The position numbers were made by a program, and so were the translations under genes. Shown one piece after another: positions 15,001 through 24,900 of a stretch of 38,887 nt of DNA. Source of the stretch: Nemertoderma westbladi (taxonomy: Eukaryota > Xenacoelomorpha > Nemertodermatida > Nemertodermatidae); assembly GCA_032718475.1 (NCBI GenBank), contig JAUCBJ010002797.1:1-38887 (forward strand), read 5' to 3'. The notes below the pieces were generated by a model, which worked only from the letters and a program-made list of their open reading frames with translations, was not told the origin of the DNA and searched no databases. Positions within the stretch are counted from its first letter, which is position 1. Every line of letters begins with the position of its first letter.

Positions 15001-18000
15001 TGTGTGGTTTTCTAAGCGTTATTAATCCTGAACCTATCCTTACGTACCAGATATTGTCTGTGTGGTTTTCTAAGCGTTATTAATCCTGAACCTATCCATA
15101 CGTACCAGATATTGTCTGTGTGGTTTTCTAAGCGTTATTAATCCTGAACCTATCCTTACGTACCAGATATTGTCTGTGTGGTTTTCTAAGCGTTATTAAT
15201 CCTGAACCATCCTTACGTACCAGATATTGTCTGTGTGGTTTTCTAAGCGTTATTAATCCTGAACCTATCCATACGTACCAGATATTGTCTGTGTGGTTTT
15301 CTAAGCGTTATTAATCCTGAACCTATCCTTACGTACCAGATATTGTCTGTGTGGTTTTCTAAGCGTTATTAATCCTGAACCTATCCATACGTACCAGATA
15401 TTGTCTGTGTGGTTTTCTAAGCGTTATTAATCCTGAACCTATCCTTACGTACCAGATATTGTCTGTGTGGTTTTCTAAGCGTTATTAATCCTGAACCTAT
15501 CCTTACGTACCAGATATTGTCTGTGTGGTTTTCTAAGCGTTATTAATCCTGAACCTATCCATACGTACCAGATATTGTCTGTGTGGTTTTCTAAGCGTTA
15601 TTAATCCTGAACCATCCTTACGTACCAGATATTGTCTGTGTGGTTTTCTAAGCGTTATTAATCCTGAACCTATCCTTACGTACCAGATATTGTCTGTGTG
15701 GTTTTCTAAGCGTTATTAATCCTGAACCTATCCTTACGTACCAGATATTGTCTGTGTGGTTTTCTAAGCGTTATTAATCCTGAACCATCCTTACGTACCA
15801 GATATTGTCTGTGTGGTTTTCTAAGCGTTATTAATCCTGAACCATCCTTACGTACCAGATATTGTCTGTGTGGTTTTCTAAGCGTTATTAATCCTGAACC
15901 ATCCTTACGTACCAGATATTGTCTGTGTGGTTTTCTAAGCGTTATTAATCCTGAACCTATCCTTACGTACCAGATATTGTCTGTGTGGTTTTCTAAGCGT
16001 TATTAATCCTGAACCATCCTTACGTACCAGATATTGTCTGTGTGGTTTTCTAAGCGTTATTAATCCTGAACCTATCCTTACGTACCAGATATTGTCTGTG
16101 TGGTTTTCTAAGCGTTATTAATCCTGAACCATCCTTACGTACCAGATATTGTCTGTGTGGTTTTCTAAGCGTTATTAATCCTGAACCATCCTTACGTACC
16201 AGATATTGTCTGTGTGGTTTTCTAAGCGTTATTAATCCTGAACCATCCTTACGTACCAGATATTGTCTGTGTGGTTTTCTAAGCGTTATTAATCCTGAAC
16301 CATCCTTACGTACCAGATATTGTCTGTGTGGTTTTCTAAGCGTTATTAATCCTGAACCATCCTTACGTACCAGATATTGTCTGTGTGGTTTTCTAAGCGT
16401 TATTAATCCTGAACCATCCTTACGTACCAGATATTGTCTGTGTGGTTTTCTAAGCGTTATTAATCCTGAACCATCCTTACGTACCAGATATTGTCTGTGT
16501 GGTTTTCTAAGCGTTATTAATCCTGAACCATCCTTACGTACCAGATATTGTCTGTGTGGTTTTCTAAGCGTTATTAATCCTGAACCATCCTTACGTACCA
16601 GATATTGTCTGTGTGGTTTTCTAAGCGTTATTAATCCTGAACCTATCCTTACGTACCAGATATTGTCTGTGTGGTTTTCTAAGCGTTATTAATCCTGAAC
16701 CATCCTTACGTACCAGATATTGTCTGTGTGGTTTTCTAAGCGTTATTAATCCTGAACCTATCCTTACGTACCAGATATTGTCTGTGTGGTTTTCTAAGCG
16801 TTATTAATCCTGAACCATCCTTACGTACCAGATATTGTCTGTGTGGTTTTCTAAGCGTTATTAATCCTGAACCATCCTTACGTACCAGATATTGTCTGTG
16901 TGGTTTTCTAAGCGTTATTAATCCTGAACCATCCTTACGTACCAGATATTGTCTGTGTGGTTTTCTAAGCGTTATTAATCCTGAACCTATCCTTACGTAC
17001 CAGATATTGTCTGTGTGGTTTTCTAAGCGTTATTAATCCTGAACCATCCATACGTACCAGATATTGTCTGTGTGGTTTTCTAAGCGTTATTAATCCTGAA
17101 CCATCCTTACGTACCAGATATTGTCTGTGTGGTTTTCTAAGCGTTATTAATCCTGAACCATCCTTACGTACCAGATATTGTCTGTGTGGTTTTCTAAGCG
17201 TTATTAATCCTGAACCATCCTTACGTACCAGATATTGTCTGTGTGGTTTTCTAAGCGTTATTAATCCTGAACCATCCTTACGTACCAGATATTGTCTGTG
17301 TGGTTTTCTAAGCGTTATTAATCCTGAACCATCCTTACGTACCAGATATTGTCTGTGTGGTTTTCTAAGCGTTATTAATCCTGAACCATCCTTACGTACC
17401 AGATATTGTCTGTGTGGTTTTCTAAGCGTTATTAATCCTGAACCATCCTTACGTACCAGATATTGTCTGTGTGGTTTTCTAAGCGTTATTAATCCTGAAC
17501 CATCCTTACGTACCAGATATTGTCTGTGTGGTTTTCTAAGCGTTATTAATCCTGAACCTATCCTTACGTACCAGATATTGTCTGTGTGGTTTTCTAAGCG
17601 TTATTAATCCTGAACCATCCTTACGTACCAGATATTGTCTGTGTGGTTTTCTAAGCGTTATTAATCCTGAACCATCCTTACGTACCAGATATTGTCTGTG
17701 TGGTTTTCTAAGCGTTATTAATCCTGAACCATCCTTACGTACCAGATATTGTCTGTGTGGTTTTCTAAGCGTTATTAATCCTGAACCATCCTTACGTACC
17801 AGATATTGTCTGTGTGGTTTTCTAAGCGTTATTAATCCTGAACCATCCTTACGTACCAGATATTGTCTGTGTGGTTTTCTAAGCGTTATTAATCCTGAAC
17901 CATCCTTACGTACCAGATATTGTCTGTGTGGTTTTCTAAGCGTTATTAATCCTGAACCATCCTTACGTACCAGATATTGTCTGTGTGGTTTTCTAAGCGT

Positions 18001-21000
18001 TATTAATCCTGAACCATCCTTACGTACCAGATATTGTCTGTGTGGTTTTCTAAGCGTTATTAATCCTGAACCATCCTTACGTACCAGATATTGTCTGTGT
18101 GGTTTTCTAAGCGTTATTAATCCTGAACCATCCTTACGTACCAGATATTGTCTGTGTGGTTTTCTAAGCGTTATTAATCCTGAACCATCCTTACGTACCA
18201 GATATTGTCTGTGTGGTTTTCTAAGCGTTATTAATCCTGAACCATCCTTACGTACCAGATATTGTCTGTGTGGTTTTCTAAGCGTTATTAATCCTGAACC
18301 ATCCTTACGTACCAGATATTGTCTGTGTGGTTTTCTAAGCGTTATTAATCCTGAACCATCCTTACGTACCAGATATTGTCTGTGTGGTTTTCTAAGCGTT
18401 ATTAATCCTGAACCATCCTTACGTACCAGATATTGTCTGTGTGGTTTTCTAAGCGTTATTAATCCTGAACCATCCTTACGTACCAGATATTGTCTGTGTG
18501 GTTTTCTAAGCGTTATTAATCCTGAACCATCCTTACGTACCAGATATTGTCTGTGTGGTTTTCTAAGCGTTATTAATCCTGAACCATCCTTACGTACCAG
18601 ATATTGTCTGTGTGGTTTTCTAAGCGTTATTAATCCTGAACCATCCTTACGTACCAGATATTGTCTGTGTGGTTTTCTAAGCGTTATTAATCCTGAACCA
18701 TCCTTACGTACCAGATATTGTCTGTGTGGTTTTCTAAGCGTTATTAATCCTGAACCATCCTTACGTACCAGATATTGTCTGTGTGGTTTTCTAAGCGTTA
18801 TTAATCCTGAACCATCCTTACGTACCAGATATTGTCTGTGTGGTTTTCTAAGCGTTATTAATCCTGAACCATCCTTACGTACCAGATATTGTCTGTGTGG
18901 TTTTCTAAGCGTTATTAATCCTGAACCATCCTTACGTACCAGATATTGTCTGTGTGGTTTTCTAAGCGTTATTAATCCTGAACCATCCTTACGTACCAGA
19001 TATTGTCTGTGTGGTTTTCTAAGCGTTATTAATCCTGAACCATCCTTACGTACCAGATATTGTCTGTGTGGTTTTCTAAGCGTTATTAATCCTGAACCAT
19101 CCTTACGTACCAGATATTGTCTGTGTGGTTTTCTAAGCGTTATTAATCCTGAACCATCCTTACGTACCAGATATTGTCTGTGTGGTTTTCTAAGCGTTAT
19201 TAATCCTGAACCATCCTTACGTACCAGATATTGTCTGTGTGGTTTTCTAAGCGTTATTAATCCTGAACCATCCTTACGTACCAGATATTGTCTGTGTGGT
19301 TTTCTAAGCGTTATTAATCCTGAACCATCCTTACGTACCAGATATTGTCTGTGTGGTTTTCTAAGCGTTATTAATCCTGAACCATCCTTACGTACCAGAT
19401 ATTGTCTGTGTGGTTTTCTAAGCGTTATTAATCCTGAACCATCCTTACGTACCAGATATTGTCTGTGTGGTTTTCTAAGCGTTATTAATCCTGAACCATC
19501 CTTACGTACCAGATATTGTCTGTGTGGTTTTCTAAGCGTTATTAATCCTGAACCATCCTTACGTACCAGATATTGTCTGTGTGGTTTTCTAAGCGTTATT
19601 AATCCTGAACCATCCTTACGTACCAGATATTGTCTGTGTGGTTTTCTAAGCGTTATTAATCCTGAACCATCCTTACGTACCAGATATTGTCTGTGTGGTT
19701 TTCTAAGCGTTATTAATCCTGAACCATCCTTACGTACCAGATATTGTCTGTGTGGTTTTCTAAGCGTTATTAATCCTGAACCATCCTTACGTACCAGATA
19801 TTGTCTGTGTGGTTTTCTAAGCGTTATTAATCCTGAACCATCCTTACGTACCAGATATTGTCTGTGTGGTTTTCTAAGCGTTATTAATCCTGAACCATCC
19901 TTACGTACCAGATATTGTCTGTGTGGTTTTCTAAGCGTTATTAATCCTGAACCATCCTTACGTACCAGATATTGTCTGTGTGGTTTTCTAAGCGTTATTA
20001 ATCCTGAACCATCCTTACGTACCAGATATTGTCTGTGTGGTTTTCTAAGCGTTATTAATCCTGAACCATCCTTACGTACCAGATATTGTCTGTGTGGTTT
20101 TCTAAGCGTTATTAATCCTGAACCATCCTTACGTACCAGATATTGTCTGTGTGGTTTTCTAAGCGTTATTAATCCTGAACCATCCTTACGTACCAGATAT
20201 TGTCTGTGTGGTTTTCTAAGCGTTATTAATCCTGAACCATCCTTACGTACCAGATATTGTCTGTGTGGTTTTCTAAGCGTTATTAATCCTGAACCATCCT
20301 TACGTACCAGATATTGTCTGTGTGGTTTTCTAAGCGTTATTAATCCTGAACCATCCTTACGTACCAGATATTGTCTGTGTGGTTTTCTAAGCGTTATTAA
20401 TCCTGAACCATCCTTACGTACCAGATATTGTCTGTGTGGTTTTCTAAGCGTTATTAATCCTGAACCATCCTTACGTACCAGATATTGTCTGTGTGGTTTT
20501 CTAAGCGTTATTAATCCTGAACCATCCTTACGTACCAGATATTGTCTGTGTGGTTTTCTAAGCGTTATTAATCCTGAACCATCCTTACGTACCAGATATT
20601 GTCTGTGTGGTTTTCTAAGCGTTATTAATCCTGAACCATCCTTACGTACCAGATATTGTCTGTGTGGTTTTCTAAGCGTTATTAATCCTGAACCATCCAT
20701 ACGTACCAGATATTGTCTGTGTGGTTTTCTAAGCGTTATTAATCCTGAACCATCCTTACGTACGAGATATTGTCTGTGTGGTTTTCTAAGCGTTATTAAT
20801 CCTGAACCATCCTTACGTACCAGATATTGTCTGTGTGGTTTTCTAAGCGTTATTAATCCTGAACCATCCATACGTACCAGATATTGTCTGTGTGGTTTTC
20901 TAAGCGTTATTAATCCTGAACCATCCTTACGTACGAGATATTGTCTGTGTGGTTTTCTAAGCGTTATTAATCCTGAACCATCCATACGTACCAGATATTG

Positions 21001-21066
21001 TCTGTGTGGTTTTCTAAGCGTTATTAATCCTGAACCATCCTTACGTACCAGATATTGTCTGTGTGG
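1..21066 (-). repeat. Giant 57/58-bp tandem array derived from a Gypsy integrase C-terminus
   Basis: Uninterrupted head-to-tail array of roughly 365 near-identical units that runs off the left edge. The basic unit is 57 bp (19 codons); a common variant has one extra T (GAACCTATCC instead of GAACCATCC) and is 58 bp. Other recurrent variants are CCTTACG/CCATACG (Lys or Met on the minus strand) and GTACCAG/GTACGAG (silent Leu change). Read on the minus strand the 57-bp unit encodes a 19-residue peptide beginning KPHRQYLVR and ending GSGLITLR. It joins in frame, at its right end, to upstream integrase sequence of the Gypsy relic. Variants occur in blocks (for example 58-bp Met-type around 900-1440, GTACGAG around 5870-6890 and 12040-12450, pure 57-bp from about 17590 to 21066), as expected from unequal exchange. 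Between-unit divergence is very low, so the expansion is recent or actively homogenised. No unique DNA interrupts it. Confidence 0.97.
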
Positions 21067-21204
21067 CTTCTTTTCTACGACAATTCCCGTTTTTTGCCAC
21101 TTGTTTGGAATATTGCCACGTTGATTTTGGACCAATACGGATTGTCCCATTTGTAATGGTTTTAATTCTTGTGTATGGGCATTCAATCTCTCGAGTTCCC
21201 GCAT
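17536..21204 (-). pseudogene. Expanded integrase C-terminal reading frame with about 61 in-frame repeats
   Basis: An open frame of 1222 codons starts at an ATG inside the integrase relic. The first about 46 residues are unique and have the look of a Ty3/Gypsy integrase C-terminal region (a QSVLVQNQRG segment, then PNKWQKTGIVVE). They are followed by about 61 copies of the 19-residue unit and end with a few out-of-frame residues where the first 58-bp unit shifts the frame. In ordinary Gypsy integrases the segment occurs once and is followed by an NR-F-LR-like tail, absent here. The upstream element is broken by frameshifts and a deletion, so I infer this is a by-product of a 57-bp (divisible by three) unit rather than a working protein. 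The run is nevertheless free of stops and indels over about 3.5 kb. Whether it is transcribed or translated cannot be told. Confidence 0.6.
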
Positions 21205-21600
21205 ATGTCTTCTAGCTAGAGCTACTTATCTGTCCATGGCTGCAATTCGCCTCGTTTCTAATCTTGAAGTCTCCTTCACGAACTGGCTGGAAATCTTTGA
21301 GTTGTCGGCCGAATATAATTTGTGCCGGAGATAAATTGATATCCTGTAGTGGTGTATAACGATATTGCAGTAATGCTCTTGCCATTCTATCATTGTCTAG
21401 TGTGCCATGTGGACCTGTGTTCTCGAAGATCATTCTCTTAGCAGTTTTAACACCGAGTTCTTCTCTACACTTGCTATGTGGGTAAGCCACTGAAGAGAGA
21501 CGGTGCCACACTCCCCAATTGCGTAAGAATCGCTGTGTATCATTTGATGTGAATGAAGGTCCACCATCAGTTGCGATTTCGTTTCAGTTTTCGATGTTTT
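21205..21600 (-). pseudogene. Integrase catalytic-core remnant (second half)
   Basis: Minus-strand sequence from about 21600 encodes TDGGPSFTS (second Asp of the DDE triad), then VWHRLSSVAYPHS and REELGVKTAKRM (Glu of the triad), then TLDNDRMARALLQYRYTP and LSPAQIIFGRQLKD, all typical of Ty3/Gypsy integrases. The first Asp and the N-terminal zinc-binding domain are lost in the internal deletion. The frame stops near 21212 and the C-terminal region continues in the frame that starts at 21204 and runs into the tandem array. Integrase normally inserts the cDNA copy into the genome; this copy cannot. Confidence 0.88.
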
Positions 21601-22250
21601 TCGATGTTAATTTAATTTCGTCATAGCGGTGAGTTTAAGCATCTCCAGATGCAATACATCCATGTGGTGATGTTCTATAACGATAAGTACCCCATGGGGT
21701 GATGAAAGTGGTTAGCTTTCGTGATTCTGGATCTAGTTAACACTGAATGGTATCCATTCCATGCATCCAATACAGTCTTCTTAGTATCTGGTGGAATGCT
21801 CATGGCTGCTTGATGATACGGTGATATGGTGTGATGGGTTTGGCGGATGGAATTGTTATTCAAGGGTTGATAATCAATTGTTCGTCGTGGAGTTCCATCT
21901 TTCTTGGGAACTATGAGCATACGATGTATCCAATCTGCTGGTGTGTTTACAGGAACTTTTCTAAAACTCCAAGATTGCAATCCCTAATGAGGTCATTTTT
22001 TACTTTGTCTTGGAAATGAATTGGTATTGGTATAGGGATGTGGACTGCAACAGGAGATGCATCAGGCTTTAATACTATCTTAAGTGGTTCGCCATGCATC
22101 CGGGGAAGAGGCTGATGCTCACATGTGTTGAATGCTGATGACCCGTAATAATCGAGATTCCATGATGCTAACTTATCAGTATCTGAGGTATTGAAAGGGA
22201 GTGCATTTGGTAGAGGGGGTGGCTTGGATCTCAGCAGACAACCGCACTCT
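21600..22250 (-). pseudogene. Reverse transcriptase remnant, truncated before the YxDD box
   Basis: Minus-strand frames encode the fingers and palm entry of a Ty3/Gypsy RT: a segment with PVNTPADWIHRMLIVPKKDG, then RRTIDYQPLN, then TVLDAWNGYHSV, and in a shifted frame TFITPWGTYRYR and ASGD. These are conserved RT motifs of this superfamily, in the correct order. The catalytic YxDD box that should follow within about 40 codons is absent: after a YDEIK segment the sequence passes, within a few dozen bases, into the integrase core. At least two frameshifts and in-frame stops (one after ASGDA) are visible. The protein would have no polymerase activity. Confidence 0.85.
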
Positions 22251-22778
22251 GGCTAACTGATTGTTGGTTGCATTTATGTCATGTACCTTAGCATTTCCTT
22301 GTATTGTGGCTAATGACGTTGTTGAGGAACATTTTGGAAAGTTTGGGGATATAATATATAAATCAATGCAATAAATACCCTTACACTCCTTTGCGAAATA
22401 GTAGAGTTGATTTGTTGAAACATAAGGCTTTCTCCGCAAAGCAGGTGATATTTTCAAGAATGCTGCCCCCAATATATTCATTTTCATATCACCAGCAGTG
22501 CTGATGTTCTTTGTCACAGGTATTAAATGTTTATGTTCAATGCCTAATGTTTGCATTACGTCTGGCCCAGCAACAGTTACTTGGGCACCTGTATCAGCAC
22601 AACTTGATATAATCACGCTTCGTCTTCGTTTAACTTGATTTATAGATGATTCTTGATGCATTTCCTTATGTGCCTTTACCAGTAGCTCAATAGAGACATT
22701 TAGATACGGCAGTGATGGCTTCTTCTTGATCCAGCTCATTTCTTTGCTCCACTCAACGTGGTTTGAATTTAAACCCAT
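22176..22778 (-). pseudogene. Retropepsin-like aspartic protease remnant
   Basis: A 200-codon minus-strand frame. Around residues 57-63 it has the active-site motif ADTGAQVT (hydrophobic-hydrophobic-Asp-Thr/Ser-Gly), preceded by a beta-rich SVIISS stretch, and downstream an MNILGAAFLKI segment matching the flap/second-half region of retroviral-type proteases. Such proteases cleave the Gag-Pol precursor. The last 20 or so residues are out of frame; a neighbouring frame continues toward the RT with a segment rich in Pro. It lies between gag and RT remnants on the same strand, which supports the assignment. A frameshift at each end marks it as non-functional. Confidence 0.8.
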
Positions 22779-22799
22779 TTCCGTGTGAAGTTATACCAG

Positions 22800-23160
22800 C
22801 TACGGTAGGGAGTAACATGAAACATGCGTAATCTGCCTCATCATCGGTCTTGACACTTTGACATGTTCTTGTCTCTCGTTCTGGCAGACTGACTTAAATG
22901 TGTTTATCTTTTTATCCCATGCAGGGCAATTCTCAGATCGTGCTTTCGCACCTGGGAATTTTCCATGACCCTGCTGCCCGCAATATGTATATTTCAGTTC
23001 AAGTCTTGGACCGTTTTGATTTGGGGGTGTTTGACAATGGCTTTTCATATGCTTATAGTCTGACTTGTGTGCATTAACGGTTGTGGTACTGCTAACTGTT
23101 ATATCTTTTGTCAATATAGACTGGGCTAACCTAACTTTTTCCTCTGCTTCAGCCTAAATG
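22800..23160 (-). pseudogene. gag remnant with zinc knuckle
   Basis: The frame ending at 22800 (up to about 104 codons) contains a YCGQQGHG segment followed by a CPAWDKK segment, the pattern of the zinc knuckle at the end of Gag in a group of animal Ty3/Gypsy elements (the C-x2-C spacing is preserved only approximately). The knuckle binds the RNA genome during particle assembly. Downstream the frame shifts near 22840: the neighbouring frame carries an acidic DDEADY stretch and continues toward the protease, so at least one frameshift and one stop interrupt what was once a continuous Gag-Pol region. No upstream capsid-like domain is recognisable. Confidence 0.65.
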
Positions 23161-23310
23161 ACAACATCAGTTAATGGTACAGCCATAGCAGCTTTGAACC
23201 AATTGCCAATATTTTAGCTTGAGTATCAAGTCGAGCTTTTTTTTATATAATTAAAAAAAATACTAGCTAATAAAAAAAACACTAGCTACCATAAAAAACA
23301 TATCTACTAA

Positions 23311-24738
23311 TGTTCTAGAATAGGCCTACATACCAATAAAAAAATCAAAAATATTACCGTATTTTAAAGATTTTAATATTTTTAAATTTTTTAGGGAATA
23401 TTTCCGTATGCAGTTGCATTTTTATAACATAAATCATTGTTACCATAGCAACATTGTAGAGTTCTAGAACAAAATATTATTATTATACACTGTTCTAGAA
23501 CATAAATAAAATAAAAAATATAATGTTCTGGAACATATACGGTAGCTAGTCATTTTTCAAATTTAAGATGGCTAGTAATTAAAAAAACTACATTTTTATA
23601 ACATAAATCATTGTTACCATTCAAAAAATGTAAACTGCTATAATACCATCAATGTTTTTTTGGTCATTAATATATTCTGCATCAGTTTAAACCTGAAATA
23701 TCAATATGTTTTACATATTTTTATAATTACAAAAAATACTAGCTCGTAAAAAAAACACTAGCTACCATAAATAAACATATCTAATAATGTTCTAGAACAC
23801 AAAAAATTACAGTATTTTTAGAAATTTCAAAAAAATGTTTTGAAAAATTTCTAGCTAGTCGATTAGCTTTAATGTTCTAGAACACAATTTTTTTTTTGAA
23901 AAATTTTGCAATGAAGTCAGTGGTGAAATTACTATGCAAAAAGTACATCATTTCATTAATTAATATCAAAATATCAAATGCGACTGCATACGGAACTCTA
24001 GCCAACTTTTTATATAATTTAAAAAAATACTAGCTAATAAGGTTAGGTGCTAGTATAGTATGTATAACCATATCCTGCCTATTTTATAGCTGTTTTTGAC
24101 TATTGAATTATGTTCTGGAACATATTGTGGACTCATTTACATTTTTTTGAAATTATATAAAAAATGTGCAAACTGATATTTCAGGTTTAAACTGTTGCAG
24201 AATAAATTAATGACCAAAAATTTTATTTTATTAAATTTTAATTATAATTTTGTTTACATTTTCCAAAAATACTAGCTACTGTACCATAAAAAAAATATCT
24301 AATAAGGTTAATAATAAATCACCAATATAAAAAAAAACACTCAAAAACAAAGCAAAAAAAGTAGGCCTAACTATTATAATATATAAAAACTCTTTTTTTA
24401 TAGCTGTTTTATAGCTGTTTTTGACTATTGATTTATGTTCTGGAACATATTGTGGACTCATTACATGATAGATTTTTGTGATTGTGGTGATTTTGATAGA
24501 AGCTAGTGTTTTTTTCATTATAGCTATTTTAACTATACTATTGATTAACTATAGCTACCATAAAAAAACATATCTACTAATGTTCTAGAATACATCCAAT
24601 AACAAAATTCAAAAATATTACCATATTTTAAAATTTTTTGAATTTTTTCACATTTTTATATAATTAAAAAAATATACTAGCTAATAAAAAAAAACAGTAG
24701 TTACCATAAAAAAAACATATCGACTAATGTTCTAGAAT
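23311..24738. promoter_or_regulatory. Cluster of ten GTTCTAGAAC-like palindromes
   Basis: GTTCTAGAAC or one-base variants occur at about 23312, 23461, 23492, 23525 (TTCTGGAA), 23789, 23874, 24112 (TTCTGGAA), 24437 (TTCTGGAA), 24581 and 24729, all within 1.43 kb upstream of the zinc-finger ORF. TTCnnGAA is the core of heat-shock elements, and TGTTCT/AGAACA are steroid-receptor half-sites. Several copies sit inside the repeated AT-rich module, so amplification of the repeat explains part of the clustering. Regulatory function is inference only. Confidence 0.35.
23650..24226. mobile_element. Inverted-repeat (MITE-like) element
   Basis: A 75-80 bp segment at about 23650-23730 (TTGGTCATTAATATATTCTG, CAGTTTAAACCTGAAATATC) is the imperfect reverse complement of the segment at about 24150-24226 (GATATTTCAGGTTTAAACTG, then TTAATGACCAA). 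The roughly 420 bp between them hold copies of the AT-rich module but no coding frame. The arrangement is that of a short non-autonomous inverted-repeat element; a clean target-site duplication was not identified, so exact ends are uncertain. Confidence 0.6.
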
Positions 24739-24900
24739 ACATACCAATAACAAAAATCAAAAAATATTGCCGTATTTTTAAAATTTGAAAAATGGTCACC
24801 CAAGCTATTATACCAGTGCCATTAGTTTAGTTTAGGCCTATTGCATTGTGGTGGGTTCACGATTTGAAATATCTGGGCAGTAGAACATCAGCCTCATAAT

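Larger units (their letters stand above)
21067..23170 (-). mobile_element. Decayed, internally deleted Ty3/Gypsy retrotransposon
   Basis: Minus-strand fragments appear in canonical Ty3/Gypsy order: gag-type zinc knuckle (about 22800-23160), aspartic protease (about 22253-22778), reverse transcriptase (about 21600-22250), then the integrase core and C-terminus (21067-21600). The rest of RT including the YxDD box, RNase H, the integrase HHCC domain and the first catalytic Asp are missing, so RT abuts integrase directly near 21580-21620. Frameshifts and stops separate the pieces. RT-before-integrase order identifies Ty3/Gypsy rather than Copia. No LTR or primer-binding site was recognised: the left end has been replaced by, or lies beyond, the tandem array, and the right end fades into AT-rich repeats near 23170. 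The element is dead and can at best be mobilised in trans. Confidence 0.88.
23172..24900. repeat. AT-rich intergenic stretch built from degenerate repeated modules
   Basis: No gene is seen. A module with CTAGCTACCATAAAAAACAT followed by a TTCTAGAA palindrome and an AAATATTACCGTATTTT segment occurs at about 23264-23385, 23735-23830, 24547-24645 and 24670-24795, with a partial copy near 24265. A second direct repeat (TAGCTGTTTTTGACTATTGA, then TTCTGGAACATATTGTGG) is at about 24088-24137 and 24408-24465. A third (TTTTATAACATAAATCATTG) is at about 23419 and 23595. Base composition is extremely AT-rich. The mosaic looks like overlapping MITE debris or a decayed low-copy satellite. Confidence 0.75.

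Noticed and set aside
1-21066. CRISPR array
   Set aside because: Units follow one another without unique spacers and encode integrase sequence; the context is eukaryotic.
17536-21204. Bona fide 1222-residue cellular repeat protein
   Set aside because: Its unique N-terminal part is a mid-integrase fragment of a dead retrotransposon; the length is due to the 57-bp unit.
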